Position numbers and translations under genes: made by a program. From Oscillospiraceae bacterium (GTDB taxonomy: Bacteria; Bacillota_A; Clostridia; Oscillospirales; Ruminococcaceae): a stretch of 64,000 nucleotides of DNA. This document shows positions 26,563 through 34,544 of this stretch, piece by piece; the stretch's first letter is position 1; every line of letters begins with the position of its first letter. The DNA lies in the NCBI GenBank assembly GCA_004558145.1, contig SFDQ01000003.1, forward strand, positions 62,001-126,000, read 5' to 3'. The notes beneath the pieces were generated by a model. That model had not been told where the DNA came from and searched no databases. It saw only the letters and a program-made list of their open reading frames with translations.

Positions 26563-26591
26563 TTGACAGGCCCGCCGGAGGGTGGTATAAT
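26563..26591 (+). promoter_or_regulatory. Consensus promoter divergent from the recombinase
   Basis: Perfect TTGACA (26563-26568), 17 bp, perfect TATAAT (26586-26591). No protein-coding gene follows; the transcript would be the small RNA described next. Confidence 0.85.
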
Positions 26592-26597
26592 CTCGAT

Positions 26598-26670
26598 GTG
26601 GGCGAGATTTCACCTCTGGTGAGCCTTGTCTGACCGCCACTCCTGTTCCAGCAGGGGCGGCGGTTTTTTT
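26598..26670 (+). ncRNA. Candidate small phage RNA
   Basis: From the predicted start near 26598 to a rho-independent terminator (stem of CCGCC...GGCGG and TCCTG...CAGG pairs, 26632-26663, then seven Ts). About 70 nt, with a further small hairpin TCACC-tct-GGTGA at about 26610-26622. It lies between two minus-strand genes and points away from the recombinase. A leaderless 11-codon GTG frame exists but has no support. Confidence 0.65.
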
Positions 26671-27124
26671 ATTGATTCAGTGTCTCTACGTTGGCTTCGG
26701 CGATTTCAACAAGCATCTTATACAGGCCCTGGATGTTGTAGTTCTTAGGAAACTCAAACTTCCTGCTGGTCGTTTCGATGCTGTTTGCTTTGTAATAAGG
26801 CGAGGTGATATATGTGATGGTCAGCTCGCTGTCGTCAATGCCAAAGCCTGCTGTTTCGGCTTCGACATCGATAATGGAGGACAAGCGAATGGACTTTACA
26901 CGCTGTTTGCTGCCCGTGGCACCCTGTTTGTCAAAGTCAAGGATTCTTTTATCCGTGATGATGACCGCGTCGCGAACCAACTTGAAGCCGGTTTGAATCG
27001 TCTCTCCGCTCATAAGGTATGCGCCATACTCCCGCTGCAAAGCGTCCGGGGAGACCTCATTCAGATTGCCGGAAAGTCCGTTGAGAAGTGCGTTTCCTGC
27101 CAGTTTTCCTAAATTGAGCGCCAT
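26669..27124 (-). CDS. Bacterial PH-domain protein
   Basis: 151 aa, AGGAGG upstream. The ETIQTGFKLVRDAVIITDKRILDFDKQG segment (residues 39-68) and later beta strands match bacterial PH domains (bPH_1, YvbH/YokE group). The N-terminal 35 residues are Leu/Asn-rich. Function of such domains is not established; several occur in phages and membrane stress proteins. AT-richer than the phage backbone, so probably an accessory gene expressed from the lysogen. Confidence 0.7.
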   Translation of the reverse strand: MALNLGKLAGNALLNGLSGNLNEVSPDALQREYGAYLMSGETIQTGFKLVRDAVIITDKRILDFDKQGATGSKQRVKSIRLSSIIDVEAETAGFGIDDSELTITYITSPYYKANSIETTSRKFEFPKNYNIQGLYKMLVEIAEANVETLNQ

Positions 27125-27264
27125 ACGAATTCCTCCTTACGAATGATAAGTTATTGTAGCAATATTTTTGACCGTTATTTTGGACTTCAAAATCAAAAAA
27201 GAAAAAACCATAAAACTTCCACGAAAACAACAACTAAAAGTAGTGAAAAACAGCGTTTTGTTAA

Positions 27265-27293
27265 TTGAATACAACCGTTGGTTGTGGTATGAT
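27265..27293 (+). promoter_or_regulatory. Plus-strand promoter with palindrome, antisense to the next cassette
   Basis: TTGAAT (27265-27270), 17 bp, TATGAT (27288-27293). The spacer begins with a perfect palindrome ACAACC-gtt-GGTTGT (27271-27285). Transcription would run into the 3' end of the minus-strand gene at 27309-27740. Confidence 0.5.
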
Positions 27294-27308
27294 TGCATTA
27301 CACCGAAG

Positions 27309-27740
27309 TTAGTATGAAAGATTCATATGTTCTTCTTCGGATATGGGTGTTTCTCCTTCTACTGCAGCGTCAAAGAAGTTAAGGACGGAATCAGGCTGCG
27401 CTTCTACTTCTTCCAGGTAATTGCGAATAGCTGCTGCAATGCGATCTGTAGTGGGGCCTGATTGTAACGCAAGAAGGGGAACACCCAGATTTTCTTGCAC
27501 ACAGATTTCCTTGGACGTATCCGAATCTGCATATGTGAAAAGGAAGATAGCACCATTTTTACATGGCATGAAATAAGAACAGGTAGGATTTATGCCAACG
27601 CCTTTTCCTGATAGATGTAGCTGCAGAAAATGGTTGTTTTCATACGGATATGCCTTCGGATAACGTAGCCAATTTGCTCGGTTACCCAGTGTTTTTCTTT
27701 CGAGAAGGGCCAAAAAGGTGACAGCTTGCTCGTCAAACAT
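27309..27740 (-). CDS. Uncharacterised accessory protein
   Basis: 143 aa, soluble, AT-rich coding. No family recognised. Features: Cys pair CSYFMPCKNGAIFLFTYAD in the middle and an acidic C-terminus (EEVEAQPDSVLNFFDAAVEGETPISEEEH). It starts four bases after the stop of the membrane protein gene, so the two are co-expressed and may act as a pair, for example as a superinfection or host-benefit module. Confidence 0.6.
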   Translation of the reverse strand: MFDEQAVTFLALLERKTLGNRANWLRYPKAYPYENNHFLQLHLSGKGVGINPTCSYFMPCKNGAIFLFTYADSDTSKEICVQENLGVPLLALQSGPTTDRIAAAIRNYLEEVEAQPDSVLNFFDAAVEGETPISEEEHMNLSY

Positions 27741-27743
27741 GAT

Positions 27744-28199
27744 TTATGACCATCCTTCCTGTTCTATATCGAAAACTATTTTTGAAAGAAGTTTAGTTAT
27801 TTCCTCTTTTAACTTAAAAAAAAGATTTTCATCTGAGCGAAAATAATACAATTGTTCATACTCACGAGCTAATTGAAAAATCTTTTGGTACTGGGAATCT
27901 ATGTGCGGGATTACATAGAGATATTTCCATACCGGATCCACGGCGTTGATGAAATCTTCTATTGTTCTGGCATCGGCGACCTGCTTATATATGGAGATCA
28001 GAGAATCCTTGTTGCGGATAAGATATTGCTTAAAAGCAATCTTTCGCTTTGTTTCAGCAACGGCACTTTCCACTGTTTTGACTTTACGGAGTGAACAGAA
28101 GCTGATTAATAAAGATATAAGCCCGACAATACAGGAAACAACTGCGTTGGACAATACGGTATGAATAAATTCATAAAGAATGATAATGATTTTAGGCAA
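27744..28199 (-). CDS. Uncharacterised membrane-anchored accessory protein
   Basis: 151 aa. TTG start at 28199 (AAAGG about 11 bp upstream); no ATG alternative keeps the N-terminal helix. Residues about 5-35 form a transmembrane segment, followed by a Lys-rich linker and a helical, charged cytoplasmic domain. First gene of a two-gene minus-strand cassette with composition unlike the phage backbone. Function unknown. Confidence 0.6.
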   Translation of the reverse strand: MPKIIIILYEFIHTVLSNAVVSCIVGLISLLISFCSLRKVKTVESAVAETKRKIAFKQYLIRNKDSLISIYKQVADARTIEDFINAVDPVWKYLYVIPHIDSQYQKIFQLAREYEQLYYFRSDENLFFKLKEEITKLLSKIVFDIEQEGWS

Positions 28200-28236
28200 T
28201 TATATTCAGACCTTTCGAGAGAATTGGAGGACAGCA

Positions 28237-28455
28237 ATGAAAATGATTCGGAGGCCAACAAACTTACAGCAATATCATGATGCTGTGCAATACGCGGCAG
28301 ACTTGGCAACAAGGCTTATGCAATTGCCGGACCGAAACTGTCCGGAGGCAAGGGCACTTCAGCTTACCATTATGCAGGTTGTGGTTACGCTGTCGGTCAC
28401 GGATCTTTTTTTGCTCAAAAAGAAGCCCAGCATTTTTGGAGAATCAAGAAAATAA
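28237..28455 (+). CDS. Small uncharacterised phage protein
   Basis: 72 aa from ATG 28237 with TTGGAGG at 8 bp. Composition is helical with RNCPEARALQLTIMQVVVTLSV in the middle. Divergent from the membrane cassette; the gene's upstream region is only about 40 bp. No family recognised. Confidence 0.55.
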   Translation: MKMIRRPTNLQQYHDAVQYAADLATRLMQLPDRNCPEARALQLTIMQVVVTLSVTDLFLLKKKPSIFGESRK

Positions 28456-28467
28456 AAAGAAGCCGGA

Positions 28468-28599
28468 ATGATGTTAAAAGAAGGTGCGAAGATGACAGAG
28501 CAAGAACGTCGGCAACTGATAGAGATGATCATGCAGTTATCCGATGAAGAAATCGCCGAAGTCATTCGCCTCTTTCGAGAAACACTTGCTCAACAATAG
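28468..28599 (+). CDS. Very small protein with repressor-tail-like motif
   Basis: 43 aa from ATG 28468, or 35 aa from ATG 28492 with AAGAAGG upstream. The sequence MIMQLSDEEIAEVIRLFRETL has the same spacing as the tail of the neighbouring repressor (TMNMSDENVRKLRAIVEQVF). Its 3' end overlaps that repressor gene, on the other strand, by 38 bp. Too short for a firm call. Confidence 0.4.
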   Translation: MMLKEGAKMTEQERRQLIEMIMQLSDEEIAEVIRLFRETLAQQ

Positions 28600-28918
28600 C
28601 GCGGAGCTTTCGCACGTTCTCGTCAGACATGTTCATTGTACATTCTATAAGAAATCGCTTATCCTCAGTCAGCCCGTCGGCCATGCCGGCGGGCTCTTTT
28701 TTTGTTTCCGGGGAAGGATCGTCAGTCTCGCCCATCAGATAGGCTGGGGTGGTGTGGAGGGCGGCGGCGAGTTCGGGAATGTATTCGTCGGGTACGTTCC
28801 TGTGTCGGGAAGCGATTTCAGATAAATATGACCTCGTTTTACCAATCCGGGCGCAGAGAGAGGAGAGAGAGATACCTTGCATTTTCGCCAGCGAAACAAT
28901 TTTGTCAATATTGCCCAT
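28562..28918 (-). CDS. CI-like phage repressor (XRE family)
   Basis: 118 aa from ATG 28918 (GGGGGAG upstream). N-terminal helix-turn-helix, residues about 2-60 (NIDKIVSLAKMQGISLSSLCARIGKTRSYLSEIASR), a Pro/Glu linker and a C-terminal dimerisation helix. There is no LexA-like peptidase domain, so induction is not by simple RecA cleavage. It is divergent from the early operon with operator repeats between them, the classic lysogeny switch position. Confidence 0.82.
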   Translation of the reverse strand: MGNIDKIVSLAKMQGISLSSLCARIGKTRSYLSEIASRHRNVPDEYIPELAAALHTTPAYLMGETDDPSPETKKEPAGMADGLTEDKRFLIECTMNMSDENVRKLRAIVEQVFLERGE

Positions 28919-28957
28919 AACGACTCCCCCAAGATTAGTGAAATAATAAAATCCAAA

Positions 28958-29004
28958 CAAATGATTAGAAATTACTTGAAATCTAATCAAATGATTGGTA
29001 TACT
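28958..29004 (+). promoter_or_regulatory. Early lytic promoter with repressor operators
   Basis: TTGAAA (28976-28981), 17 bp, TATACT (28999-29004). CAAATGATT occurs at 28958-28966 and at 28988-28996, exactly 30 bp apart. The second copy is part of the palindrome AATCAAATGATT (28985-28996) inside the promoter spacer. Confidence 0.75.
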
Positions 29005-29197
29005 TTGAGCGTACCCTGAAAACGGGCACAAAAAACCAGCCTTACCGGGAGTATACCCCAAGAAAAGCGGATTTTTGTATTTAATTTGACTTCGCACCTC
29101 AAATGTAACACAAAAGCCCAAGGAAAGCAAGGGAATACCCCCCGGAAAGGGAAAGAAAAAGCCCGCACAAGGCGGGCTAACGAGAGGAGGTGTTAAT

Positions 29198-29407
29198 ATG
29201 CCGGATAACAAAATCATACGGCCACGAGGGACTGATTCGGCACGAGTGGTACAGGTTATAGAAACGCAGGCAATTGAGGGATTGGGCACGCCTGAGGATC
29301 CTGTGAAACTGGTTCGTCAGTATTGGGATTTCGATGGGACATTCTTGGCAAGCAATAGCCAACTTACCCCTTCCGTTTCTTCTGCTTTTCCTGATCAATT
29401 TCAATGA
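29198..29407 (+). CDS. Small early phage protein, 3' end altered by an insertion
   Basis: 69 aa, GAGGAGG upstream. The first part (VVQVIETQAIEGLGTPEDPVKLVRQYWDFDGTFLA) looks like small early phage proteins that end soon after this point. The last 18 residues are encoded by DNA that also forms the 3' end of the antisense DUF4145 gene, so they probably result from the insertion of that cassette. A hairpin at 29160-29178 lies in the leader. Confidence 0.6.
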   Translation: MPDNKIIRPRGTDSARVVQVIETQAIEGLGTPEDPVKLVRQYWDFDGTFLASNSQLTPSVSSAFPDQFQ

Positions 29408-30044
29408 TGTCTCGGTAAAGCGCGGCTCTTTCTTCCCTCTGCACATACCAGTCATGGAAAAGTAGAGCTATCAGTTTCAGAAGTTTTTCGGCCTCATCAG
29501 CATCAATTTCTACGATGGTATTTATGTCCGCTTCCATGTGAGCGCCGATATTCCCAAGATGACGAATTCCATCAATTACTCGCCACTGGTCGGGAGGGAC
29601 TTTCCCTTCGAGCGCGGATATTGCCTTAGCGAGGTTTTTTTCGGGAATACCCCAAAAATCACGAATCATGCCTTGAAGACACCGTCGCGATAAAGTGGCA
29701 CTGGCTTTTGGACTCAAAGTTACTATGGAGCATGCTTCGAGATAATCGTCCCGAATGGGATCCGGAATACAGCTCGGAACGTTTGCGCCAGTCACAGGAG
29801 GATAAGAAAAAGCAAAGTTAGGCATTTCCGTGTTATCAAAGCTTTCTCCTGAGATGGTAAATTTTCTGCAGATAGGACATCTATGATAGTGAATCGCGAT
29901 GCGGCCCACGATATACCTTGACCCTGGGCTTGTCTCGGGATTTTCACATCCAAATTCGACTATTCTGATGGCGGCTGTTTGGGGGGTCTCTTCAAAAACA
30001 ACTCCGCAATGGCCGCATTGAAAAGTCTGTGGAGGAGTCCACAT
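29364..30044 (-). CDS. DUF4145-domain protein with N-terminal zinc ribbon
   Basis: 226 aa from ATG 30044 (AAGGAAG upstream). Residues 8-60 hold two Cys pairs (CGHCGVVF and CPICRKF) of a zinc ribbon. Residues about 95-200 match DUF4145 (LSRRCLQGMIRDFWG..., GNIGAHMEADINTIVEIDADEAEKLL). DUF4145 proteins are scattered in phages and defence islands, but no activity is established. It is encoded against the early operon and is AT-rich, so it is an accessory cassette. Confidence 0.75.
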   Translation of the reverse strand: MWTPPQTFQCGHCGVVFEETPQTAAIRIVEFGCENPETSPGSRYIVGRIAIHYHRCPICRKFTISGESFDNTEMPNFAFSYPPVTGANVPSCIPDPIRDDYLEACSIVTLSPKASATLSRRCLQGMIRDFWGIPEKNLAKAISALEGKVPPDQWRVIDGIRHLGNIGAHMEADINTIVEIDADEAEKLLKLIALLFHDWYVQREERAALYRDIIEIDQEKQKKRKG

Positions 30045-30115
30045 TTTATTCACTTCCTTTCACCGAAATTATAACATGGCGATCAGGAAGAAACAACGAA
30101 AGAGAGGTGACCCAA

Positions 30116-30307
30116 ATGCCCTTTTTGACCCCCGAGCAGGCAGCTGCCCAGATGGGCGTGTCGGAAGACACCGTGCTGAACTGGGTAAAGGCTGGCCGTC
30201 TGCGTGCCAGCAAGCTGTCCGGCACCAAGACCCTGCGGATCAGCACCGAAGACATCATGGCTTTCTATGATGCGAATGAGACCAGACCGAAGGAAGGTGG
30301 CCAGTGA
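30116..30307 (+). CDS. Helix-turn-helix excisionase-like DNA-binding protein
   Basis: 63 aa from ATG 30116 (GAGAGGTGA upstream). The LTPEQAAAQMGVSEDTVLNWVKAGRLRASKLSGTKTLRIS pattern is the MerR/excisionase fold (HTH_17). A possible recombination directionality factor or early regulator; the serine recombinase must have such a partner, but its identity is not provable here. Confidence 0.75.
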   Translation: MPFLTPEQAAAQMGVSEDTVLNWVKAGRLRASKLSGTKTLRISTEDIMAFYDANETRPKEGGQ

Positions 30308-30471
30308 TGGAGGATAACATCCCCCTTGGCAACTGCATGGTGATAGACCGTAAAACGGGCAAGGTGCTCCAGTGGGAACGCACCACGCCCGAACGGATGA
30401 AAGCAGCGGCCCGGATGATCGCAAAGACACTCGTGGACGAGCTGATGAAAGAAAGGAGAGCACAGTCATGA
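30307..30471 (+). CDS. Small early phage protein
   Basis: 54 aa. The ATG overlaps the preceding TGA by one base, and its own stop overlaps the next start (ATGA). Contains the MVIDRKTGKVLQWERTTPERM stretch and a basic helical tail. Coupled translation argues that it is real; no family recognised. Confidence 0.6.
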   Translation: MEDNIPLGNCMVIDRKTGKVLQWERTTPERMKAAARMIAKTLVDELMKERRAQS

Positions 30472-30773
30472 ACAAAACAAAAGGCCCCCGGCTGCTGGCA
30501 CAGTCGGGAGCCAAAAGCGTCAACCAAAAATGGAATCTGGAAGACACTCTCATTATACGCGCCATTTGGCGCTCCGTCAAACGCTTCACCGCCGGCATGG
30601 GCTGCATCTTCGCTGCCCTGGCGACAATGCTGTTTTTCTGCGCCCCAATCGAAAACGATTGGAGCTGGAGCGGTAGCCTGGCTTTGACCATCACTGCCGC
30701 CTGGCTTTGCCGGATGTGCTATAAGTACGCCGCCGGGGAAGAAGGGGAGGATGACGATGAGTTTGACGACTGA
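30468..30773 (+). CDS. Small phage membrane protein
   Basis: 101 aa with two hydrophobic segments (about residues 45-62 and 68-88) and an acidic tail (GEEGEDDDEFDD). Overlaps both neighbouring genes by a few bases, in the early operon. Function unknown. Confidence 0.6.
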   Translation: MNKTKGPRLLAQSGAKSVNQKWNLEDTLIIRAIWRSVKRFTAGMGCIFAALATMLFFCAPIENDWSWSGSLALTITAAWLCRMCYKYAAGEEGEDDDEFDD

Positions 30774-31314
30774 GCAGATCGGCGAGATCCGCACGGCCTA
30801 CCGCGATGCCGCCGACCCCAAGAAACAAATCGGCATTCTGGCTGACCTGTACTGCACCACAAGACAGGAGATTTGCCGGGTGCTTGAGATCGAGGCACCG
30901 CCGAAGAAGAAAGCCCGCAGTTATGACCAGGCGGTGAAAAAAGATGTCGTGAAGGCGGTGCTGCTGGAGGGCATGTCGTACAAGGATGCAGCCGAGAAAT
31001 TCGGTGTACCCTATGGCAATGTGTCGGCGTGGGTCCAGGCGGCGCGAAAGAGGCAGGCGGAGTTCGGTGTCGAACCCAAGGCACCGGCGAAACCGCCCGA
31101 GCAGAAGAAAGGTGGCCTTGGCGAGCGCGCTTTGCGTGAAGTGCAGAATGGTGTTGAAGGGCTGCATCAGTTCATTGACAATTTCGCCGGGGTGGACATC
31201 CTGAGCGAAGAGGACTGGGGCGCTCTGGACCGCATCCTCTATACCGTGGATGGTTTCACTGCAGGTCTGGAGACCGGCCTGCTCCTTGTCAAGGATGGGA
31301 GTGAGCAGCTGTGA
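30757..31314 (+). CDS. Phage DNA-binding protein with two helix-turn-helix regions
   Basis: 185 aa from ATG 30757, six bases after GGGAGG. The ILADLYCTTRQEICRVLEIEAP and GMSYKDAAEKFGVPYGNVSAWVQAARKR segments each resemble Trp-repressor/transposase-type helix-turn-helix. The Pro/Lys-rich linker leads to a helical tail. Probably an early regulator or DNA-metabolism accessory. Confidence 0.6.
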   Translation: MSLTTEQIGEIRTAYRDAADPKKQIGILADLYCTTRQEICRVLEIEAPPKKKARSYDQAVKKDVVKAVLLEGMSYKDAAEKFGVPYGNVSAWVQAARKRQAEFGVEPKAPAKPPEQKKGGLGERALREVQNGVEGLHQFIDNFAGVDILSEEDWGALDRILYTVDGFTAGLETGLLLVKDGSEQL

Positions 31315-33353
31315 CCAAGTACATCTGCAAGTGCGGCCGGGTGGTGCAGAAAAGCACGAACGCCGATACCACCGGCAACCGGGACACAGCCGGCTGTGAT
31401 GGTTGCCCATACCTTCTGCCCTGGGGGCCTTTTGTGTACAAGGAGAGCGTAGGGTATGTGATGGATGTACATGGGTATGAGTGCAGAATGTCAAAAAACA
31501 TTGAATACGATACCCGGTTCTTTGGCTCCGTTACAGATAAATGTAGCTGCCACATCCATAGCCTGGATTTTGATTTCTTGACCCGCGTCATCGCCTGGAT
31601 CAGGGAGAGCAACGGGGAGTTATTTGCCAGCTTTTCGCCGGATAGTGTTCGCCCCTGTGAATACATGGGCGACGGACGCTATCGGATGAGCATCGGCTGT
31701 GCACAGAACAAAAAGGGGATTGCTGCCAAGAACGCCTTTCTGGAGCAATTCTTTGGCCCGGACAAGCGTCGCCTGGATATGACCCCAGAAGAGGAGAAAG
31801 CCCACATCTTGGCCGCCATCGAGGCGGGTAAGGCGCGGGCGCAGAGGAAGGAGAACACCATGGTTTATAAAGACCCGTCTACCGGGTGGCTTTACCGCGT
31901 GAGCCCGAAGCCGGACGAGAAGTCCTGCTTTTTTATCGAGTATCTCGACCCTGAGAGCAGTGTTGTGTGGAAGAGAGACCATAAGGCCGCGCAAGGGCAT
32001 CCATACGTCACCTCGGTACAAAGCAGGCTTTCGTATCTGGCCAAGGAAAAAGGTTGGGTGCCGATGGAGGAGAAGGAATGGAACAAACCCAAGGATGCCC
32101 CGAGTGGGGCTGCTGCTGTGACCACGGACGGGAGTGCTGCCGCAAAGTGCGGGGTCCCGGACGCGGAAACGAGGACCACGCCGGCGGATGCAAGTGGCGC
32201 TCAGATGCCCCAGCCCCTTGCGCAGTCTGCACCCCGCCAGACAGAGCACGCAACGGATACTGCCCCGGCTGCCCCATCCGTCCCGGCGTTTGACTACTCC
32301 GGGCTGGACACCGGCACCGCCGAGCGCCTGCAGAATCTGGCCCGGCGAGCCCTGGAGGCGAAACAGCGATATGTGCTGGACCTGATGGAGATCGTGGTTG
32401 AGGCACACCGTGAACTGTGTGGCTCCGTTGTCGCACGGTGCGACAACGGTACATTCGGGAAGAAGGACGACACCTTCCGCGCTTGGTGTGTCAGCATTGG
32501 TGTGAGCAAGGATACCGCCTACCGCCTGCTGCAGGTGCAGTCTCTCATGGATGGCAGCACCCCGGAGGAGCAGGAAGTGCTGGCCGAAGCCCCCGCAAAT
32601 CTGCTCTATGCCGCCGCCAAGCCTTCGGCCCCTGAGGAGCTGGTGCAGGCTGTGAAGGATGGAGACATCACCACCCACAAACAGTACCAAGAGGCCATGG
32701 CCCAGCTGAAGGCTGAGCGGGAGGCCCGAGAGAAGGCCGAGGCTGATTTGGCCGCTGCACAACAGGAAGCCGCCCTGGATCGCAAGGAGCGCGAGGACGC
32801 CCACGAGAAGGCCATGCACTACAAGGCCGAGTGTGACCGGCGGGCCCAGGAGCAGCAGCGGGTAGAGGGTCTGCTCTCCAACCGGGAGGAGCAGCTCCGG
32901 CAGGCCCAACAGGAAGCCCAGGACGCGGCCCGCACCATCCAGCGCAAACAGGAGGCCATCGAGGAGCTGGACGAGATCGCCCGGGACCGCCTCGAACAGA
33001 TTGAAGCCCTGGAGAAAGGCCGTACCATCGAGGCGCAGGTGAGCGACCCGGAGGAGGTCCGCCGACAGGCGGAGGCCCTGGCCCGTGAGCTGGCGGCCAC
33101 CGAGACCGCCGGCCTGCAGGAGGAGAATCGACGGCTGCGCAGCTGCGCGCCGGCGGTGCGCCAGGCGTGGTCCGTTGTGACGGCTTCTATGAATATGATC
33201 CTGGAGGAGGCCGAGAAGGCAGAGGCGGAGGACGAAAACGGACTCAACGCCCTGGAAGACTGTCGGGAACGGTTGCTGGAGTGGTGGAGCCGCGTTTCGG
33301 ACATCACTGATCGGCTTTCCTACGGAGAGGAGTACGGCCATGACGAAAACTGA
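31311..33353 (+). CDS. Large phage protein: Cys-rich N-terminus, DUF3102-like middle, coiled-coil C-terminus
   Basis: 680 aa; starts four bases before the preceding stop. The N-terminus carries zinc-ribbon-like cysteines (CKCGR, CDGC). After a low-complexity linker (residues about 255-325) a DUF3102-like segment follows (DYSGLDTGTAERL..., FRAWCVSIGVSKDTAYRLLQV). Residues about 450-620 are a long Glu/Arg/Gln coiled coil. DUF3102-type proteins in phages resemble ParB-like or regulatory factors; the exact role is unknown. Confidence 0.6.
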   Translation: MTKYICKCGRVVQKSTNADTTGNRDTAGCDGCPYLLPWGPFVYKESVGYVMDVHGYECRMSKNIEYDTRFFGSVTDKCSCHIHSLDFDFLTRVIAWIRESNGELFASFSPDSVRPCEYMGDGRYRMSIGCAQNKKGIAAKNAFLEQFFGPDKRRLDMTPEEEKAHILAAIEAGKARAQRKENTMVYKDPSTGWLYRVSPKPDEKSCFFIEYLDPESSVVWKRDHKAAQGHPYVTSVQSRLSYLAKEKGWVPMEEKEWNKPKDAPSGAAAVTTDGSAAAKCGVPDAETRTTPADASGAQMPQPLAQSAPRQTEHATDTAPAAPSVPAFDYSGLDTGTAERLQNLARRALEAKQRYVLDLMEIVVEAHRELCGSVVARCDNGTFGKKDDTFRAWCVSIGVSKDTAYRLLQVQSLMDGSTPEEQEVLAEAPANLLYAAAKPSAPEELVQAVKDGDITTHKQYQEAMAQLKAEREAREKAEADLAAAQQEAALDRKEREDAHEKAMHYKAECDRRAQEQQRVEGLLSNREEQLRQAQQEAQDAARTIQRKQEAIEELDEIARDRLEQIEALEKGRTIEAQVSDPEEVRRQAEALARELAATETAGLQEENRRLRSCAPAVRQAWSVVTASMNMILEEAEKAEAEDENGLNALEDCRERLLEWWSRVSDITDRLSYGEEYGHDEN

Positions 33354-33579
33354 CCTGAAAGCCTCCGGGCTGGAGGTCATCGGCTACCGGGGGATTTTCC
33401 CCAACCGGGGCAAGTACATCCCGGCGGATGAGGCGCTGGAGTACGCCCTGGAGCAGTGCGGTGTGGTGGTGGACGCCCGGGCGCCCGCCGCCGGTGAGTT
33501 CCTTTCCATGTTGCCGGAATGGTTTTTCTCCGGCAACTGGATCCCCGAATACGGATACCCGGAAGGGGGGACGGACTGA
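33340..33579 (+). CDS. Small uncharacterised phage protein
   Basis: 79 aa, overlapping the upstream gene by 14 bp and the exonuclease start by one base. Sequence pattern with EWFFSGNW near the C-terminus is seen in phage early regions, but I cannot name it. Confidence 0.6.
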   Translation: MTKTDLKASGLEVIGYRGIFPNRGKYIPADEALEYALEQCGVVVDARAPAAGEFLSMLPEWFFSGNWIPEYGYPEGGTD

Positions 33580-34538
33580 TGGTCGCGAAGAAAGCTGCTT
33601 GCAGGGAGCCGGTGGTGAACGTGACCACCATCACCCGGGAGGAGTGGCTGGAATACCGCCGCAGCGGCATCGGCGGCAGCGACGCCTCCACCATCGTGGG
33701 CCTTAACCCGTTCAGCAGCCCCTACTATCTGTTCTGCGACAAGATGGGGGCGCTGCCGGAGAAGGAGGACACCGAGGCCATGCGCCAGGGCAGAGACCTG
33801 GAGCAGTATGTGGCCGAGCGGTGGATGGAGCGCACCGGCAAACGGGTCAAGCGCAACAACACGATGTGGCGCTCCACCATCTGGCCCTGGATGCTGGCAG
33901 ACATTGACCGTGAGGTCGTGGGGGAGAACGCGGGCCTTGAATGCAAGACCACCAGCCTTTACAACAAGCACGACTTTGCCAGCGGCGAGATCCCGCTGAC
34001 CTACTACGTCCAGTGCCAGCACTACATGGCCGTGATGGGCTTTGAACGCATGTATCTGGCGGTGCTGGTGCTCAACCGGGGATTTTATGACTTCGTCATC
34101 GAACGGGATGAGGAGGAAATCAACACCCTGGCCGCCGCAGAAGGCGAGTTCTGGCAGCGCCTGGAGGCCGAGGAGCCCCCGCCGCTGGATGGCAGCGACG
34201 CTACCCAGGACGCGCTGAAAACGCTGTATCCCAAAGAGGCCGATGGGCTTGCCCTGAGCCTGCCCGCCGAGATGGAAAACGACCTTGCCCAGTTCCTGCA
34301 CCTGCAGGAGCTCATTTTAGACTTGCAGGCCGAGCGGGACGCCATCAAGGCGCGCACCATGGCTCAGATGGGCCAGGCCGCGCTGGCGACCACCCGCAGC
34401 AAGGCCTGCAGCTGGGTCACCCGCAAGCGCACCGGTTTGGACACCGCAGCCCTCAAACGGGACTACCCTGGGGTCTATAAGAAGTATTTGAAGACCACCG
34501 AGTACCGCCAGTTCTCGGTGAAGGAGAGAAAGGAGTAA
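33579..34538 (+). CDS. YqaJ-family phage recombination exonuclease
   Basis: 319 aa from ATG 33579. YqaJ nuclease motifs: SGIGGSDASTIVGLNPF (residues about 24-40), the metal-binding WMLADIDR and LECKTTS (D...ExK) near 106-127. This alkaline exonuclease resects double-stranded ends to give the ssDNA that RecT anneals. Directly followed by recT, a standard phage two-component recombination system. Confidence 0.92.
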   Translation: MVAKKAACREPVVNVTTITREEWLEYRRSGIGGSDASTIVGLNPFSSPYYLFCDKMGALPEKEDTEAMRQGRDLEQYVAERWMERTGKRVKRNNTMWRSTIWPWMLADIDREVVGENAGLECKTTSLYNKHDFASGEIPLTYYVQCQHYMAVMGFERMYLAVLVLNRGFYDFVIERDEEEINTLAAAEGEFWQRLEAEEPPPLDGSDATQDALKTLYPKEADGLALSLPAEMENDLAQFLHLQELILDLQAERDAIKARTMAQMGQAALATTRSKACSWVTRKRTGLDTAALKRDYPGVYKKYLKTTEYRQFSVKERKE

Positions 34539-34544
34539 ATCACC

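Noticed and set aside
26596..26633. Short leader peptide in the candidate small RNA
   Set aside because: Frames of 8-11 codons begin at or before the predicted transcript start and have no ribosome binding site.
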